Below, piece after piece: positions 52,586 through 61,074 of a stretch of DNA of 64,000 nt; the first letter of the stretch is position 1, and the number at the start of each line of letters is the position of its first letter. The notes under the pieces were generated by a model. The model was not told the DNA's origin, did not search any database, and was given only the letters and a program-made list of their open reading frames with translations. Source of the stretch: Sandaracinobacteroides sp041675905 (GTDB lineage Bacteria; Pseudomonadota; Alphaproteobacteria; Sphingomonadales; Sphingomonadaceae); assembly GCA_041675905.1 (NCBI GenBank), contig JBAYSX010000001.1:186001-250000 (forward strand), written 5' to 3'. The position numbers and the translations under genes were made by a program.

Positions 52586-53020
52586 ATGATGTCGATCGGG
52601 AAGGCCGGTTTTCTGATGCTGGCGCTGGTGGCGGTTGCTGCGTGCGGCAAGAAAGATTCGCCGCGCGCGCTGGCTGAGGACACGCGGCTGATGACGATTG
52701 GCGTCAACAGCTATTTGTGGCGCGCGGCTCTGGAAACCATGCAGTTCATGCCCCTGACGCAGACCGATTCGGCGGGCGGCGTCATCATCGGGGACTGGTA
52801 TCAAAATCCCAATGCCCCGAATGAACGCATGAAGGTGACGGTGGCCATTCTGGATGGCGCCTTGCGCGCGGACGCAGTGCAGGTTTCAGTAGCACGGCAG
52901 ATCAACGAGAATGGCCAGTGGACAGATGCGCCGGTACGCGCCGGCACCGTGCAACGGCTGGAAGAAATTATTCTCGAAAAAGCCCGCGACCTGCGTCAGG
53001 CCGCCTGGGCCGCCAATTGA
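52586..53020 (+). CDS. DUF3576 lipoprotein
   Basis: A 144-residue lipoprotein of the DUF3576 family, common in alphaproteobacteria just upstream of leuS. Signal and lipobox FLMLALVAVAAC (about residues 8-19) are followed by a compact domain with GVNSYLWRAALETM and DWYQNPNAPNERMKVTV. Function unknown. The linkage to leuS, lptE and holA suggests an envelope role. ATG 52586 chosen; ATG 52544 with a GGAGG is also possible. Confidence 0.85.
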   Translation: MMSIGKAGFLMLALVAVAACGKKDSPRALAEDTRLMTIGVNSYLWRAALETMQFMPLTQTDSAGGVIIGDWYQNPNAPNERMKVTVAILDGALRADAVQVSVARQINENGQWTDAPVRAGTVQRLEEIILEKARDLRQAAWAAN

Positions 53021-53037
53021 CCGACGGTCCCGCGGGC

Positions 53038-55560
53038 ATGAAGGAAGGATTCGACCCCGCCAGCACCGATTTCCGCTGGCAGCAACGCTGGGAACAGGAA
53101 GGTGTGTTCCGCGCCGGAACCACGACGGACCGGCCGCGCACTTTCGTGCTGGAGATGTTTCCCTATCCCTCCGGTCGCATCCACATGGGCCATGTGCGCA
53201 ATTACACGATGGGTGATGTGATTGCGCGGGCGCGGCGGATGCAGGGGCATGATGTGCTGCATCCGATGGGCTGGGACAGTTTCGGCATGCCTGCCGAAAA
53301 TGCCGCGATGGAGCGCAAGGTGCATCCGGGCGAGTGGACCCGCGCCAATATCGCGGCGATGAAGGCCCAGTTGAAGCGCCTTGGCCTTTCCATTGATTGG
53401 AGCCGCGAGCTTTCGACCTGCGAGCCGGAATATTATGGCCATGAACAGGCGCTGTTCCTCGACCTGTATGCTGCAGGTCTTGTCACCCGCCGCGACGCCT
53501 GGGTGAACTGGGATCCCGTCGATATGACGGTCCTGGCCAATGAACAGGTGATCGATGGCAGGGGCTGGCGCTCGGGCGCGCCGGTTGAACGGCGCAAACT
53601 GACGCAGTGGTTTCTGAAAATAACCGATTTCGCCGAAGAACTGGCGGCGGATCTGGAGAAACTGACCGAATGGCCGGAGAAAGTCCGGCTGATGCAGGAA
53701 AACTGGATCGGCAAATCGCAAGGTTTGCAGTTTCGCTTCTCTATCGCCGACGCACCCGCCGGCGTGCCGGATGGTTTCGACGTCTTCACGACCCGTCCCG
53801 ATACGTTGTTTGGCGCGAGTTTCGCCGCGGTTGCCATCGATCATCCGCTGGCTGCCGCGATCGCGGAAACCAACCCGGCGGCGGCAGAATTCATCGCACA
53901 ATGCCGTCATTCAGGCACTTCCGCCGAAGAGATTGAAACGGCGGAAAAACGCGGCTTCGATACCGGGCTGTCCGTGCTGCATCCGTTGCAGGATGGCCGG
54001 TCTTTGCCGGTTTTCATCGCCAATTTCGTGCTGATGGAATATGGTACGGGGGCGATTTTCGGCTGCCCGGCGCACGACCAGCGCGACCTGGACTTCGCGC
54101 GCAAATATCAGCTTCCCGTTACCCGCGTGGTCGCACCCGCAGGCGAAGAAAATATCGCCATCGACGACGAGGCATATACCGGCCCCGGCAAGCTGGTGAA
54201 TTCCGGCTTCCTCGACGGGATGGAAGTGGAAGCCGCCAAAGCCGATGTGATCGCCCGCGCCGAAGGGCAGGGCTGGGGCACCGGCACCACGATATTCCGG
54301 CTGCGGGACTGGGGCGTTTCGCGGCAGCGCTATTGGGGCACGCCGATCCCCATCATCCATTGCGACGCCTGCGGCCCCGTGCCGGTGCCGCACGCCGATC
54401 TGCCGGTAAAGCTTCCCGAAGACGTCAGCTTCGACCGGCCTGGTAATCCGCTCGATCGTCATCCGACCTGGCGGCATGTGGACTGCCCCGCATGTGGAAA
54501 GCCCGCCCGGCGGGAGACGGACACGCTCGACACTTTCGTCGATTCCAGTTGGTATTTCATCCGCTTCGCCAGCCAGCCGGCGGACCGCCCGTTTGACCGT
54601 GCCGAGGCTGAATCCTGGCTGCCCGTCGCCCATTATATCGGCGGCGTCGAACATGCGATTCTGCACCTGCTCTACGCGCGTTTCTTCACCCGCGCGCTGG
54701 CGCATATCGGCAAGATCGGCGTAGTAGAGCCGTTCCGCGGCCTGTTCACGCAGGGCATGGTCACGCACGAGACGTTCAAGGACAGCGAAGGGCGCTGGCT
54801 GGAACCGGGCGAGGTCGAAAAACGCGACGAAGTCTGGATCGAGCGGACGACGGGCGCGCCGGTCACCCATGGCCGCGCCGAGAAAATGTCGAAGTCGAAG
54901 AAGAATATCGTCGACCCCGACTCCATTCTCGACCGTTATGGCGCGGATGCGGTGCGCTGGTTCATGCTGTCCGACAGCCCGCCCGAACGCGATCTCGCGT
55001 GGTCGCTGTCTGGCATCGAAGGCGCATCGCGCTTCGTGCAGCGTTTGTGGCGCGTGGCGGACCTTGCCGCCGAAGCCGGGGATGCAACCGATACCGATCT
55101 GTTGCGGCTGGCCCACAAAACTATCGACAGTATCACCCACGACATCGACCGGCTGCAATTCAACAAGGCCGTTGCCCATGCCTATGCGCTGGTCAATGCC
55201 ATCGAAAAAGCGCCCGCTGGCCCGTCCCGCCGGGAAGCCGCGCGCATCCTGCTGTTGCTGGCGGCGCCCATGGTGCCGCATATTGCCGAGGAAATCTGGG
55301 CGCGTGGAGGCCATGAAGGGCTGATCGCCAACGCCTCCTGGCCGGTTGCCGATCCGGCACTGCTGGCGGATGCGGAAGTCATTTATGCGGTGCAGGTCAA
55401 TGGCAAGATGCGGGATCGCATGTCCTTGCCGCAAGACAGCGATCAGGAAGCGGTGCGCGCGGCGGCGCTGGCGCTGCCGAAGGTTGCGGCGCTGGTCAAT
55501 GGGGCGCCCCCGAAGAAGCTGATTGTCGTTCCCGGACGCCTGGTGAATATCGTCCTGTGA
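53038..55560 (+). CDS. leuS: Leucyl-tRNA synthetase
   Basis: Class I synthetase that charges tRNA-Leu. The HIGH-type motif is PSGRIHMGHVRNY (about residues 40-52) and KMSKS is in AEKMSKSKKN (about residue 622). The editing domain lies between them. It is 840 residues long. ATG 53038 is used; a TTG at 53017 overlaps the upstream stop and could give a seven-residue longer protein, and neither has a clear Shine-Dalgarno. The stop overlaps lptE in GTGA. Confidence 0.96.
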   Translation: MKEGFDPASTDFRWQQRWEQEGVFRAGTTTDRPRTFVLEMFPYPSGRIHMGHVRNYTMGDVIARARRMQGHDVLHPMGWDSFGMPAENAAMERKVHPGEWTRANIAAMKAQLKRLGLSIDWSRELSTCEPEYYGHEQALFLDLYAAGLVTRRDAWVNWDPVDMTVLANEQVIDGRGWRSGAPVERRKLTQWFLKITDFAEELAADLEKLTEWPEKVRLMQENWIGKSQGLQFRFSIADAPAGVPDGFDVFTTRPDTLFGASFAAVAIDHPLAAAIAETNPAAAEFIAQCRHSGTSAEEIETAEKRGFDTGLSVLHPLQDGRSLPVFIANFVLMEYGTGAIFGCPAHDQRDLDFARKYQLPVTRVVAPAGEENIAIDDEAYTGPGKLVNSGFLDGMEVEAAKADVIARAEGQGWGTGTTIFRLRDWGVSRQRYWGTPIPIIHCDACGPVPVPHADLPVKLPEDVSFDRPGNPLDRHPTWRHVDCPACGKPARRETDTLDTFVDSSWYFIRFASQPADRPFDRAEAESWLPVAHYIGGVEHAILHLLYARFFTRALAHIGKIGVVEPFRGLFTQGMVTHETFKDSEGRWLEPGEVEKRDEVWIERTTGAPVTHGRAEKMSKSKKNIVDPDSILDRYGADAVRWFMLSDSPPERDLAWSLSGIEGASRFVQRLWRVADLAAEAGDATDTDLLRLAHKTIDSITHDIDRLQFNKAVAHAYALVNAIEKAPAGPSRREAARILLLLAAPMVPHIAEEIWARGGHEGLIANASWPVADPALLADAEVIYAVQVNGKMRDRMSLPQDSDQEAVRAAALALPKVAALVNGAPPKKLIVVPGRLVNIVL

Positions 55561-56036
55561 GGTGGCTCGTCGCCCTGCTGCTGTTGTCTCTGGCCGGTTG
55601 CCAGCTCGCGCCGGTCTATTCCGGCGGAAACAGCGGTCCGGCGGCGGCGCGGCTGGCGGCAATCGAGGTCGCGCCCATTCTCGAACGTTCCGGATTTCTC
55701 GTGCGGGACCGGCTGGTTTCCCGGCTCCAGCCGAATGGCGACAGTCGCTATCGGCTGGTGGTGAAGCTGGACGATCACATTGACGGTTTCGGGGTGCGTG
55801 GTGATAACTCGATCATTCGCGAACGGCGAACCTTGCGCGCCCGTTACCAGTTGCTCGATCTCGAATCCGGCGCGCAGTTGCTCGACGCCACCGCCGGGGC
55901 TGATGCCGGGATTGATGTGGTGACATCCGAATATGCCGTGGTTGCCGCTGAAACCAGCGCGCTGGAACGTCTGGCGGAAACGGTCGCGGACCAGATCGTC
56001 GCCCGCATCGCGCTGGAAGTGCGCCAGCAGCCGTGA
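55557..56036 (+). CDS. lptE: LPS-assembly lipoprotein LptE
   Basis: A 159-residue lipoprotein that plugs the LptD barrel. Lipobox LLLSLAGC (about residues 8-15), then an alpha/beta domain with low sequence conservation: RLQPNGDSRYRLVV and RARYQLLDLESG. Identity rests on lipobox, size and the classic leuS-lptE-holA order. GTG start overlaps the leuS stop; its own stop overlaps holA. Confidence 0.88.
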   Translation: MRWLVALLLLSLAGCQLAPVYSGGNSGPAAARLAAIEVAPILERSGFLVRDRLVSRLQPNGDSRYRLVVKLDDHIDGFGVRGDNSIIRERRTLRARYQLLDLESGAQLLDATAGADAGIDVVTSEYAVVAAETSALERLAETVADQIVARIALEVRQQP

Positions 56037-57070
56037 CCAGTATCCGTCGCGGCGACCTCGACCGCGCGCTCGCAAAGCCCGACCCTGCCATCCGCCTGTG
56101 GCTGTTCGCCGGTCCGGATATATCCGCCTCCGAAAATGCCGCGCGGCGGGCATTGGCGGCGTTCGCCGACCCGGCGGACCCGATGGCGATTACCGATCTG
56201 CCGGCATCCGGCCTTGCCGCCGACCCTGCGATACTCGCGGATGAGGCGGCGAGCGTGTCGATGTTCGGCGGCGCGCGCGCCATTCGCGTAACCGGGGCGG
56301 GGGAGGGCGTCCGTGAAGCCGTGGAGCTGCTGCTCAATGCACCGGCGGCAGGCAATCCGGTGGTGATGACGGCAGGCGATCTGGCGAAATCCAGCAATTT
56401 GCGCAAACGCGCGGAAACGGCGGACAATGTGCGTATCCTGCTATCCTACCCGCTGGAGGGCCGGGACGCGGCGCGCTGGCTGACAGATGCCGCGCGCGGG
56501 CAGGGCCTGACGCTGGCGCCGGGCGTCGGCGAGCGGTTGCTGGCGACATCGAACAACGATCTTGGCATCCTCGCGTCCGAGTTGCAGAAATTCGCACTGT
56601 ATCTCGATGCGTCGCCCGAACAACCGCAGCGGCTGGAGGCCGACCATCTGCATTTGCTGGGAGCAGAGAGCGCGGAAGATGATATGTTCGCGCTGGTGGC
56701 GGCGCTGACCGGCGGTAATCCCACAGCGGTGGAACGGCAATTGCGCCTGTTGACGGGAACCAGCGCTATTCCTGCGTTGCGCGCCATGGCGCGTCGTCTG
56801 CTGCAAATGGCGGAGGCGCGCGCCGCCATGGATCGCGGCACACCACCCGCCGCCGCGGTCAAGGCGCTGCGGCCGCCCGTGTTCTGGAAGGAACAGGATG
56901 CGTTTGCCGCCGCGCTGGCCCAATGGCCAGCGGCGCGTATCCGTCAGGCGCTGGCGGCGATGCTGGCAGGCGAACGCGCCATCAAACAGCCATCTTCACC
57001 CGGCGACATTCCCGGCTGGCAGGCGCTGCTGACGATCTTGCGCCCGCAATCGGCAAAATCCGCCCAATAA
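56033..57070 (+). CDS. holA: DNA polymerase III delta subunit
   Basis: The delta subunit opens the sliding clamp during loading. It is 345 residues and starts with GTG in overlap with lptE. Family features are the N-terminal RLWLFAGPDISASENAARRAL fold and a central segment with SNNDLGILASELQKFALYL. No Walker motif is needed in delta. Its last 127 bases (56944-57070) are also the 3' end of the thiE-like gene on the opposite strand. Confidence 0.9.
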   Translation: MTSIRRGDLDRALAKPDPAIRLWLFAGPDISASENAARRALAAFADPADPMAITDLPASGLAADPAILADEAASVSMFGGARAIRVTGAGEGVREAVELLLNAPAAGNPVVMTAGDLAKSSNLRKRAETADNVRILLSYPLEGRDAARWLTDAARGQGLTLAPGVGERLLATSNNDLGILASELQKFALYLDASPEQPQRLEADHLHLLGAESAEDDMFALVAALTGGNPTAVERQLRLLTGTSAIPALRAMARRLLQMAEARAAMDRGTPPAAAVKALRPPVFWKEQDAFAAALAQWPAARIRQALAAMLAGERAIKQPSSPGDIPGWQALLTILRPQSAKSAQ

Positions 57071-57606
57071 TCAATCGCGGCAAAGCCATCCGCGCCGAGC
57101 GATAGCAGCCGCCGCCAGCGCTGTTCATCCATGCCGCCGAGCGCAATGACGGGCGCATCGATACCGCGCCGGATGAGGCCGAACCGCAACGGCCCGAGGC
57201 TGGCCGCACCGGGATGACTGCGCGTCGGGAAGACAGGTGACAGAAAAACCAGCATTGCCCCCCGGCGGACCGCATCGCGCACTTCGCGGGCATTGTGGGC
57301 CGATGCGGTAATCACCCCGCTACGATGCGCGGGCGCGCCACGATGCCAATGCACGCCGTCCATCCGCCCCAGCCCCCGTGGCCTTGCCGCCACCAGCACC
57401 AGACCGCGCCGCTGCGCCTCCTGCCGCAGCGCCTTCGCCAGTTGGCGGCGTTGTTTCTGCGGCCAGCCATGATGGCGCAACACGATGCCGGCCCCGCGCG
57501 GCAACCGGGCGACTGCCCGCCACAATGGATCGTCGGGGGAAAGGCCGCCCAGCCGTTCGTCCGTCATCAACCAGAGGCGGGGAAGCATTTGCCTGGTTCT
57601 GGCCAT
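56944..57606 (-). CDS. Thiamine-phosphate-synthase-like (ThiE/TenI) protein
   Basis: A 220-residue TIM barrel with altered ThiE motifs. LWLMTDERLGG starts it; MDGVHWHRG stands where ThiE has ADGVHLG, TASAHN for GVSCH, and LSPVFPTRSHPGA and ALGGMDE follow. Several substrate residues are changed, so true thiamine phosphate synthesis is uncertain and a TenI-like role is possible. Residues from about 183 are antisense to the holA end and look non-conserved, so the original protein was probably shorter. It is divergent from yggS. Confidence 0.8.
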   Translation of the reverse strand: MARTRQMLPRLWLMTDERLGGLSPDDPLWRAVARLPRGAGIVLRHHGWPQKQRRQLAKALRQEAQRRGLVLVAARPRGLGRMDGVHWHRGAPAHRSGVITASAHNAREVRDAVRRGAMLVFLSPVFPTRSHPGAASLGPLRFGLIRRGIDAPVIALGGMDEQRWRRLLSLGADGFAAIDYWADFADCGRKIVSSACQPGMSPGEDGCLMARSPASIAASA

Positions 57607-57630
57607 ATTGCTTGCCTATAAGCTGCCTGG

Positions 57631-58314
57631 ATGAAGAAGGCCACGCCGTTAACCCTGTCCGCGCCGGAAGGCGATTCCGCCGAACGATTGCAGGCGATCA
57701 CCCGTCGCGCCGCCGCATCCGCGCGGGCCGGTGGCCACAAGCCGCCCGCGCTGATCGCCATTTGCAAAACGGCGGACGCGGACGCTATCCGCCCCCTGTT
57801 AATCGCCGGGCACCGTCTTTTCGGGGAAAATCGCGTGCAGGAAGCGCAAGCGAAATGGCCGGCGCTGCGGGCGGAGTTTCCCGATGTGGAATTGCACATG
57901 GTCGGCCAGTTGCAATCGAACAAGGCGGCGGAAGCAGTCCAGTTGTTTGATGCCATTCATAGTGTCGATCGACCGTCCCTTATCGCGGCGCTGGCGCGGG
58001 CAATTGCCGGGAGCGGACGGCGACCGACGCTGTTCATTCAGGTGAATCTCGCAGGCGAAACGCAAAAAGGCGGGGTTACGGTGGAGGATTTGCCCGCATT
58101 GCTGGAGAGAGCGGCGGATGCCGGGCTGACAATATCGGGGCTGATGACGGTCCCGCCCGCGGATCAGGAGCCGTCGCCATGGTTTGCCCTGCTGGCCAAA
58201 TTGTCACGACGGCATAAATTGCCGCTGCTAAGTATGGGTATGAGCGGGGATTATGATATCGCGGCGGCACTGGGAGCCACGCACATTCGCATCGGCTCGG
58301 CGCTATTCAAATAA
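57631..58314 (+). CDS. yggS: YggS-family PLP homeostasis protein
   Basis: A 227-residue PLP-binding TIM-barrel protein of the YggS/PROSC family that balances pyridoxal phosphate and amino-acid pools. The PLP lysine is in AICKTADADAI (about residue 40). LFGENRVQEAQAKW, MVGQLQSNKA and LSMGMSGDYDIAAA match the family closely. It starts divergently 24 bases from the thiE-like gene. Confidence 0.94.
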   Translation: MKKATPLTLSAPEGDSAERLQAITRRAAASARAGGHKPPALIAICKTADADAIRPLLIAGHRLFGENRVQEAQAKWPALRAEFPDVELHMVGQLQSNKAAEAVQLFDAIHSVDRPSLIAALARAIAGSGRRPTLFIQVNLAGETQKGGVTVEDLPALLERAADAGLTISGLMTVPPADQEPSPWFALLAKLSRRHKLPLLSMGMSGDYDIAAALGATHIRIGSALFK

Positions 58315-58393
58315 AGGTTAATACGTTAACAGTATTGACTTGCATTTACACACTTTTTTGTTAGCAGCCATTGTTTCAATTTTCTTTCATCAC

Positions 58394-58405
58394 CACATTA
58401 ATGTG
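58394..58405. promoter_or_regulatory. 12-bp perfect palindrome upstream of the PEP-CTERM gene
   Basis: CACATTAATGTG is a perfect palindrome directly adjoining the next inverted repeat. It resembles the rib palindromes but its half sites are 2, not 4, bases apart. Confidence 0.4.
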
Positions 58406-58423
58406 ACGGTCAATAATGACCGT
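58406..58423. promoter_or_regulatory. Inverted repeat upstream of the PEP-CTERM gene
   Basis: ACGGTCA and TGACCGT form perfect arms around ATAA. It abuts the CACATTAATGTG palindrome without a gap, giving a compact 30-base operator-like block 66 bases before the ATG. Confidence 0.4.
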
Positions 58424-58488
58424 GCAGTCCCGGGCCGGCTTAATCGGTGAACGGCTGTTTGGTGAGCACATTTTGTACGGGTAAGCGT

Positions 58489-58953
58489 ATGATGGGTTTC
58501 AGGGAAATTTGCGGTCTGCTTCTCGCTGGCGGAGTAGGAGCTGGAAGCGTAGTGGCCGTCCAACAAACGGCGCCTGCGGTAAAGCGCGTTGCGCACAAGT
58601 CCGCTGCAAAGCCGAAAGCACCGCGGTCGGCGGTAAAGGCGGCGACAGTTCCTGCCGCGAAGCCGGCGGGCATGATCGATTGCGCCCCGGCAGTACCGCT
58701 GGGCGCGTTGGGTATGGAGCCCGGCATCAGTTCTCCAACGATTGCGGGCGGGACTCCGTTTTTCGGGGGTGGTTATGGCGGCGGAGGCTCCGGCGGCGGC
58801 AATCGTGGCGGTGGCGACGGTGGTCTCAGTGGGAACCGTACACCCGTTCCGCTTCCGGGTGTGCCGGAGCCCGCGAGCTGGGGGTTGATGGTGTCCGGTT
58901 TCGGGCTGATCGGCCTTGCTATCCGGCGAGAGCGCAAGCCCGAAAACGCCTGA
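58489..58953 (+). CDS. PEPxxW-type PEP-CTERM surface protein, small
   Basis: A 154-residue exported protein with a hydrophobic N-terminus, an Ala/Lys/Pro-rich segment, a Gly-rich stretch (about residues 95-120) and the C-terminal sorting signal PEPASWGLMVSGFGLIGLAI followed by RRERK. This is the PEP-CTERM tripartite signal (motif, membrane helix, basic tail) processed by an exosortase. The function of the body is unknown. No exosortase is in the window. Start ATG 58489, followed directly by a second ATG. It ends convergently 6 bases from ruvB. Confidence 0.85.
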   Translation: MMGFREICGLLLAGGVGAGSVVAVQQTAPAVKRVAHKSAAKPKAPRSAVKAATVPAAKPAGMIDCAPAVPLGALGMEPGISSPTIAGGTPFFGGGYGGGGSGGGNRGGGDGGLSGNRTPVPLPGVPEPASWGLMVSGFGLIGLAIRRERKPENA

Positions 58954-58958
58954 AGAGG

Positions 58959-59993
58959 CTATTCTTCTTCCAGCGGCAGCATGGTTTGGCTTGCCGGGGG
59001 CTTCAGGCCAAGATGTGCCCACCCCGGCCCGTTCAGCACGCGTCCGCGCGCGGTGCGCGCGATGAGGCCAGTCTGGATCAGATAGGGCTCGACCACATCT
59101 TCGAGTGTGTCGCGTGCTTCGGAAAGCCCGGCGGCCAGCGTTTCGATGCCGACCGGGCCGCCACGATACAGATCGGCGATCATCCACAGATAACGGCGAT
59201 CCTGGGCATCGAGCCCGAGATTATCGACCTCCAGCCGCCGCAGCGTCTGATCGGCGAAGCTGCGATCGACGGGACGGTCCGCATCCTTGCCGCGCGTGCT
59301 GGCGAAATCACGCACCCGCCGCAACAACCGCCCGGCGATGCGCGGCGTTCCACGTGAACGACGGGCAATTTCGCGCGCGCCATCCTCGGTCAGCGCCAGA
59401 TCGAGCAGGCGCGCCGCCCGGCTGACGACCGACAATAATTCTTCTTCGGTATAGAAGATCAGCCGCACAGGAATACCAAAACGGTCCCGCAGCGGCTGGC
59501 TGACCAGGCCGGAGCGTGTTGTCGCCCCAACGAGCGTGAACGGTGGCAGGTCGATCCGCACCGAACGTGCCGACGGACCTTCGCCGATCATCAGGTCGAG
59601 TACGCGGTCTTCCATCGCCGGATAGAGAATTTCTTCGACCGTTGCCGCCAGACGGTGAATCTCGTCGATAAACAGCACGTCATTGGGTTCGAGATTGGTC
59701 AGCAGCGCCGCCAGATCGCCCGCTCGCGCAATAACCGGGCCAGAGGTCGCGCGAAAACCGACGCCCAATTCGCGCGCGACAATTTGCGCCAGTGTTGTCT
59801 TGCCAAGCCCGGGCGGGCCGGCAAACAGTACATGATCCAGCGCTTCCTGACGGTTTCGTGCGGCGGCAATGAACACCGCCAGGTTTTCCCGCGCGGCTTT
59901 CTGGCCGATAAATTCAGCGAGCGATTTGGGGCGCAGCGCCGCATCCGCATCGCCGGCGCGGCGTTCGGGAGAGGTCAGGCGTTCATCTGTCAC
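58959..59993 (-). CDS. ruvB: Holliday junction branch-migration ATPase RuvB
   Basis: The hexameric motor of RuvAB branch migration. Walker A is GPPGLGKTT (about residue 60), Walker B is FIDEIHRL (about residue 105) and sensor 1 is GATTRSG (about residue 155). The C-terminal winged helix ends RGRVLNGPGWAHL. At 344 residues it is of family length. Its start overlaps the ruvA stop; last gene of the ruvC-ruvA-ruvB series. Confidence 0.97.
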   Translation of the reverse strand: MTDERLTSPERRAGDADAALRPKSLAEFIGQKAARENLAVFIAAARNRQEALDHVLFAGPPGLGKTTLAQIVARELGVGFRATSGPVIARAGDLAALLTNLEPNDVLFIDEIHRLAATVEEILYPAMEDRVLDLMIGEGPSARSVRIDLPPFTLVGATTRSGLVSQPLRDRFGIPVRLIFYTEEELLSVVSRAARLLDLALTEDGAREIARRSRGTPRIAGRLLRRVRDFASTRGKDADRPVDRSFADQTLRRLEVDNLGLDAQDRRYLWMIADLYRGGPVGIETLAAGLSEARDTLEDVVEPYLIQTGLIARTARGRVLNGPGWAHLGLKPPASQTMLPLEEE

Positions 59994-60583
59994 GATCGGC
60001 CCGCCTTCCGTAGGGCAACGCGAATCACTTCATTCACGCCGGCAGCCGAACCCAGTTCGGCCTCGGCCTCGGCGACCGCCTTTGCCGCCTCCATCGGACG
60101 GAAGCCCAGATGCTCCAGCGCTGATACTGCATCACGGGCGGCGGAGGAGGTTGCTGCGGGAGCAGTCACGCCAGAGACAGGCAGGGCGGCGACCTTGCCC
60201 TTCAGTTCGGTGACGATTCGTGTCGCGAGGCGCGGCCCGACGCCATTGGCGCGCGCGACCATCGCCTTGTCCTGCGTCGCAATGGCCTGCGCCAGCTCAT
60301 CGCCCGAAAGCGTGGACAAGATCGCCAGGGCTACCTTGCCGCCGACCCCCTGCACGCTCGTCAGATGGCGAAACCAGTCCCGTTCTGTCATCGCGGCAAA
60401 GCCGAACAGCGTGATGGCGTCCTCGCGCACCTGCGTATCGATATAGAGAAACGCCGGCTCCTGGGCGGTCAGTTGACCGAGCGTGCGTGTTGACGCCTGC
60501 ACCAGATAGCCGACGCCTTGCACCTCGATAATGGCATGATCGGCGGCGAGCATTGCCGCCACCCCGCGAAGGCTGGCGATCAT
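59990..60583 (-). CDS. ruvA: Holliday junction DNA-binding protein RuvA
   Basis: A 197-residue protein that binds four-way junctions. Domain I is the N-terminal OB fold (MIASLRGVAAMLAADHAIIEVQGVGYLV in pattern), domain II holds two helix-hairpin-helix motifs (VQGVGGKVALAIL and VNGVGPRLATRIV-like, here ANGVGPRLATRIV), and domain III (about residues 145-195) contacts RuvB. Overlaps ruvC and ruvB. Confidence 0.96.
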   Translation of the reverse strand: MIASLRGVAAMLAADHAIIEVQGVGYLVQASTRTLGQLTAQEPAFLYIDTQVREDAITLFGFAAMTERDWFRHLTSVQGVGGKVALAILSTLSGDELAQAIATQDKAMVARANGVGPRLATRIVTELKGKVAALPVSGVTAPAATSSAARDAVSALEHLGFRPMEAAKAVAEAEAELGSAAGVNEVIRVALRKAGRS

Positions 60584-61074
60584 GCCGTGGCCATCCGCCT
60601 GGCCGTGGCCGCCAGATGGCTATGGGCAATGCCGACCGCCAGCGCATCCGCCTCGTCCGCGCCCATCGCGCCGCAACCGGGCAACAGCCGCGCCACCATC
60701 GCTGCCACCTGGATTTTATCCGCGGCGCCTGTACCGACGACCGCCTTTTTCACCAGCCGCGTCGCATATTCGGAAAGCGGCACCCCGCTCCCCGCCGCCG
60801 CCAGCATCACGACGCCGCGGGCATGGCCCAGTTTCAGGGTGGATTGCGCGTTGCGGTTCAGGAAAACTTCTTCGATTGCCGCCTCGTGCGGGTGATATGC
60901 GGCAAGCATGGCGGCCAGCCCGTCGTACAGCCGCACCAGCCGGCGGGCGAGCGGTTCGGCGGGATCGGTCACAATAGCGCCATGCGCGACATGCGTCAGC
61001 CGGTTGCCTTGCGCCGCGATAATTCCCCACCCCGTCCGGGCAAGCCCCGGATCGAGGCCGAGAATCAGCCTCAT
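60580..61074 (-). CDS. ruvC: Holliday junction resolvase RuvC
   Basis: A 164-residue RNase-H-like nuclease that cuts Holliday junctions. The four acidic residues are in LGLDPGLARTGWG (Asp), AIEEVFLNRN (Glu) and GADEADALAVGIAH (two Asp). Its start lies in the overlap with the yebC stop (ATGA). Confidence 0.96.
   Translation of the reverse strand: MRLILGLDPGLARTGWGIIAAQGNRLTHVAHGAIVTDPAEPLARRLVRLYDGLAAMLAAYHPHEAAIEEVFLNRNAQSTLKLGHARGVVMLAAAGSGVPLSEYATRLVKKAVVGTGAADKIQVAAMVARLLPGCGAMGADEADALAVGIAHSHLAATARRMATA

Noticed and set aside
58394..58405. Possible third copy of the rib operator
   Set aside because: CACATTAATGTG has the CACAT/ATGTG half sites but only 2 bases between them (4 at rib) and lacks the flanking T and A pairing, so it is treated separately.
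58390..59187. Long leftward open frame across the PEP-CTERM gene and ruvB end
   Set aside because: It is in another frame of the convincing ruvB gene and antisense to the PEP-CTERM gene, has arginine/alanine-rich composition and no recognisable domain.
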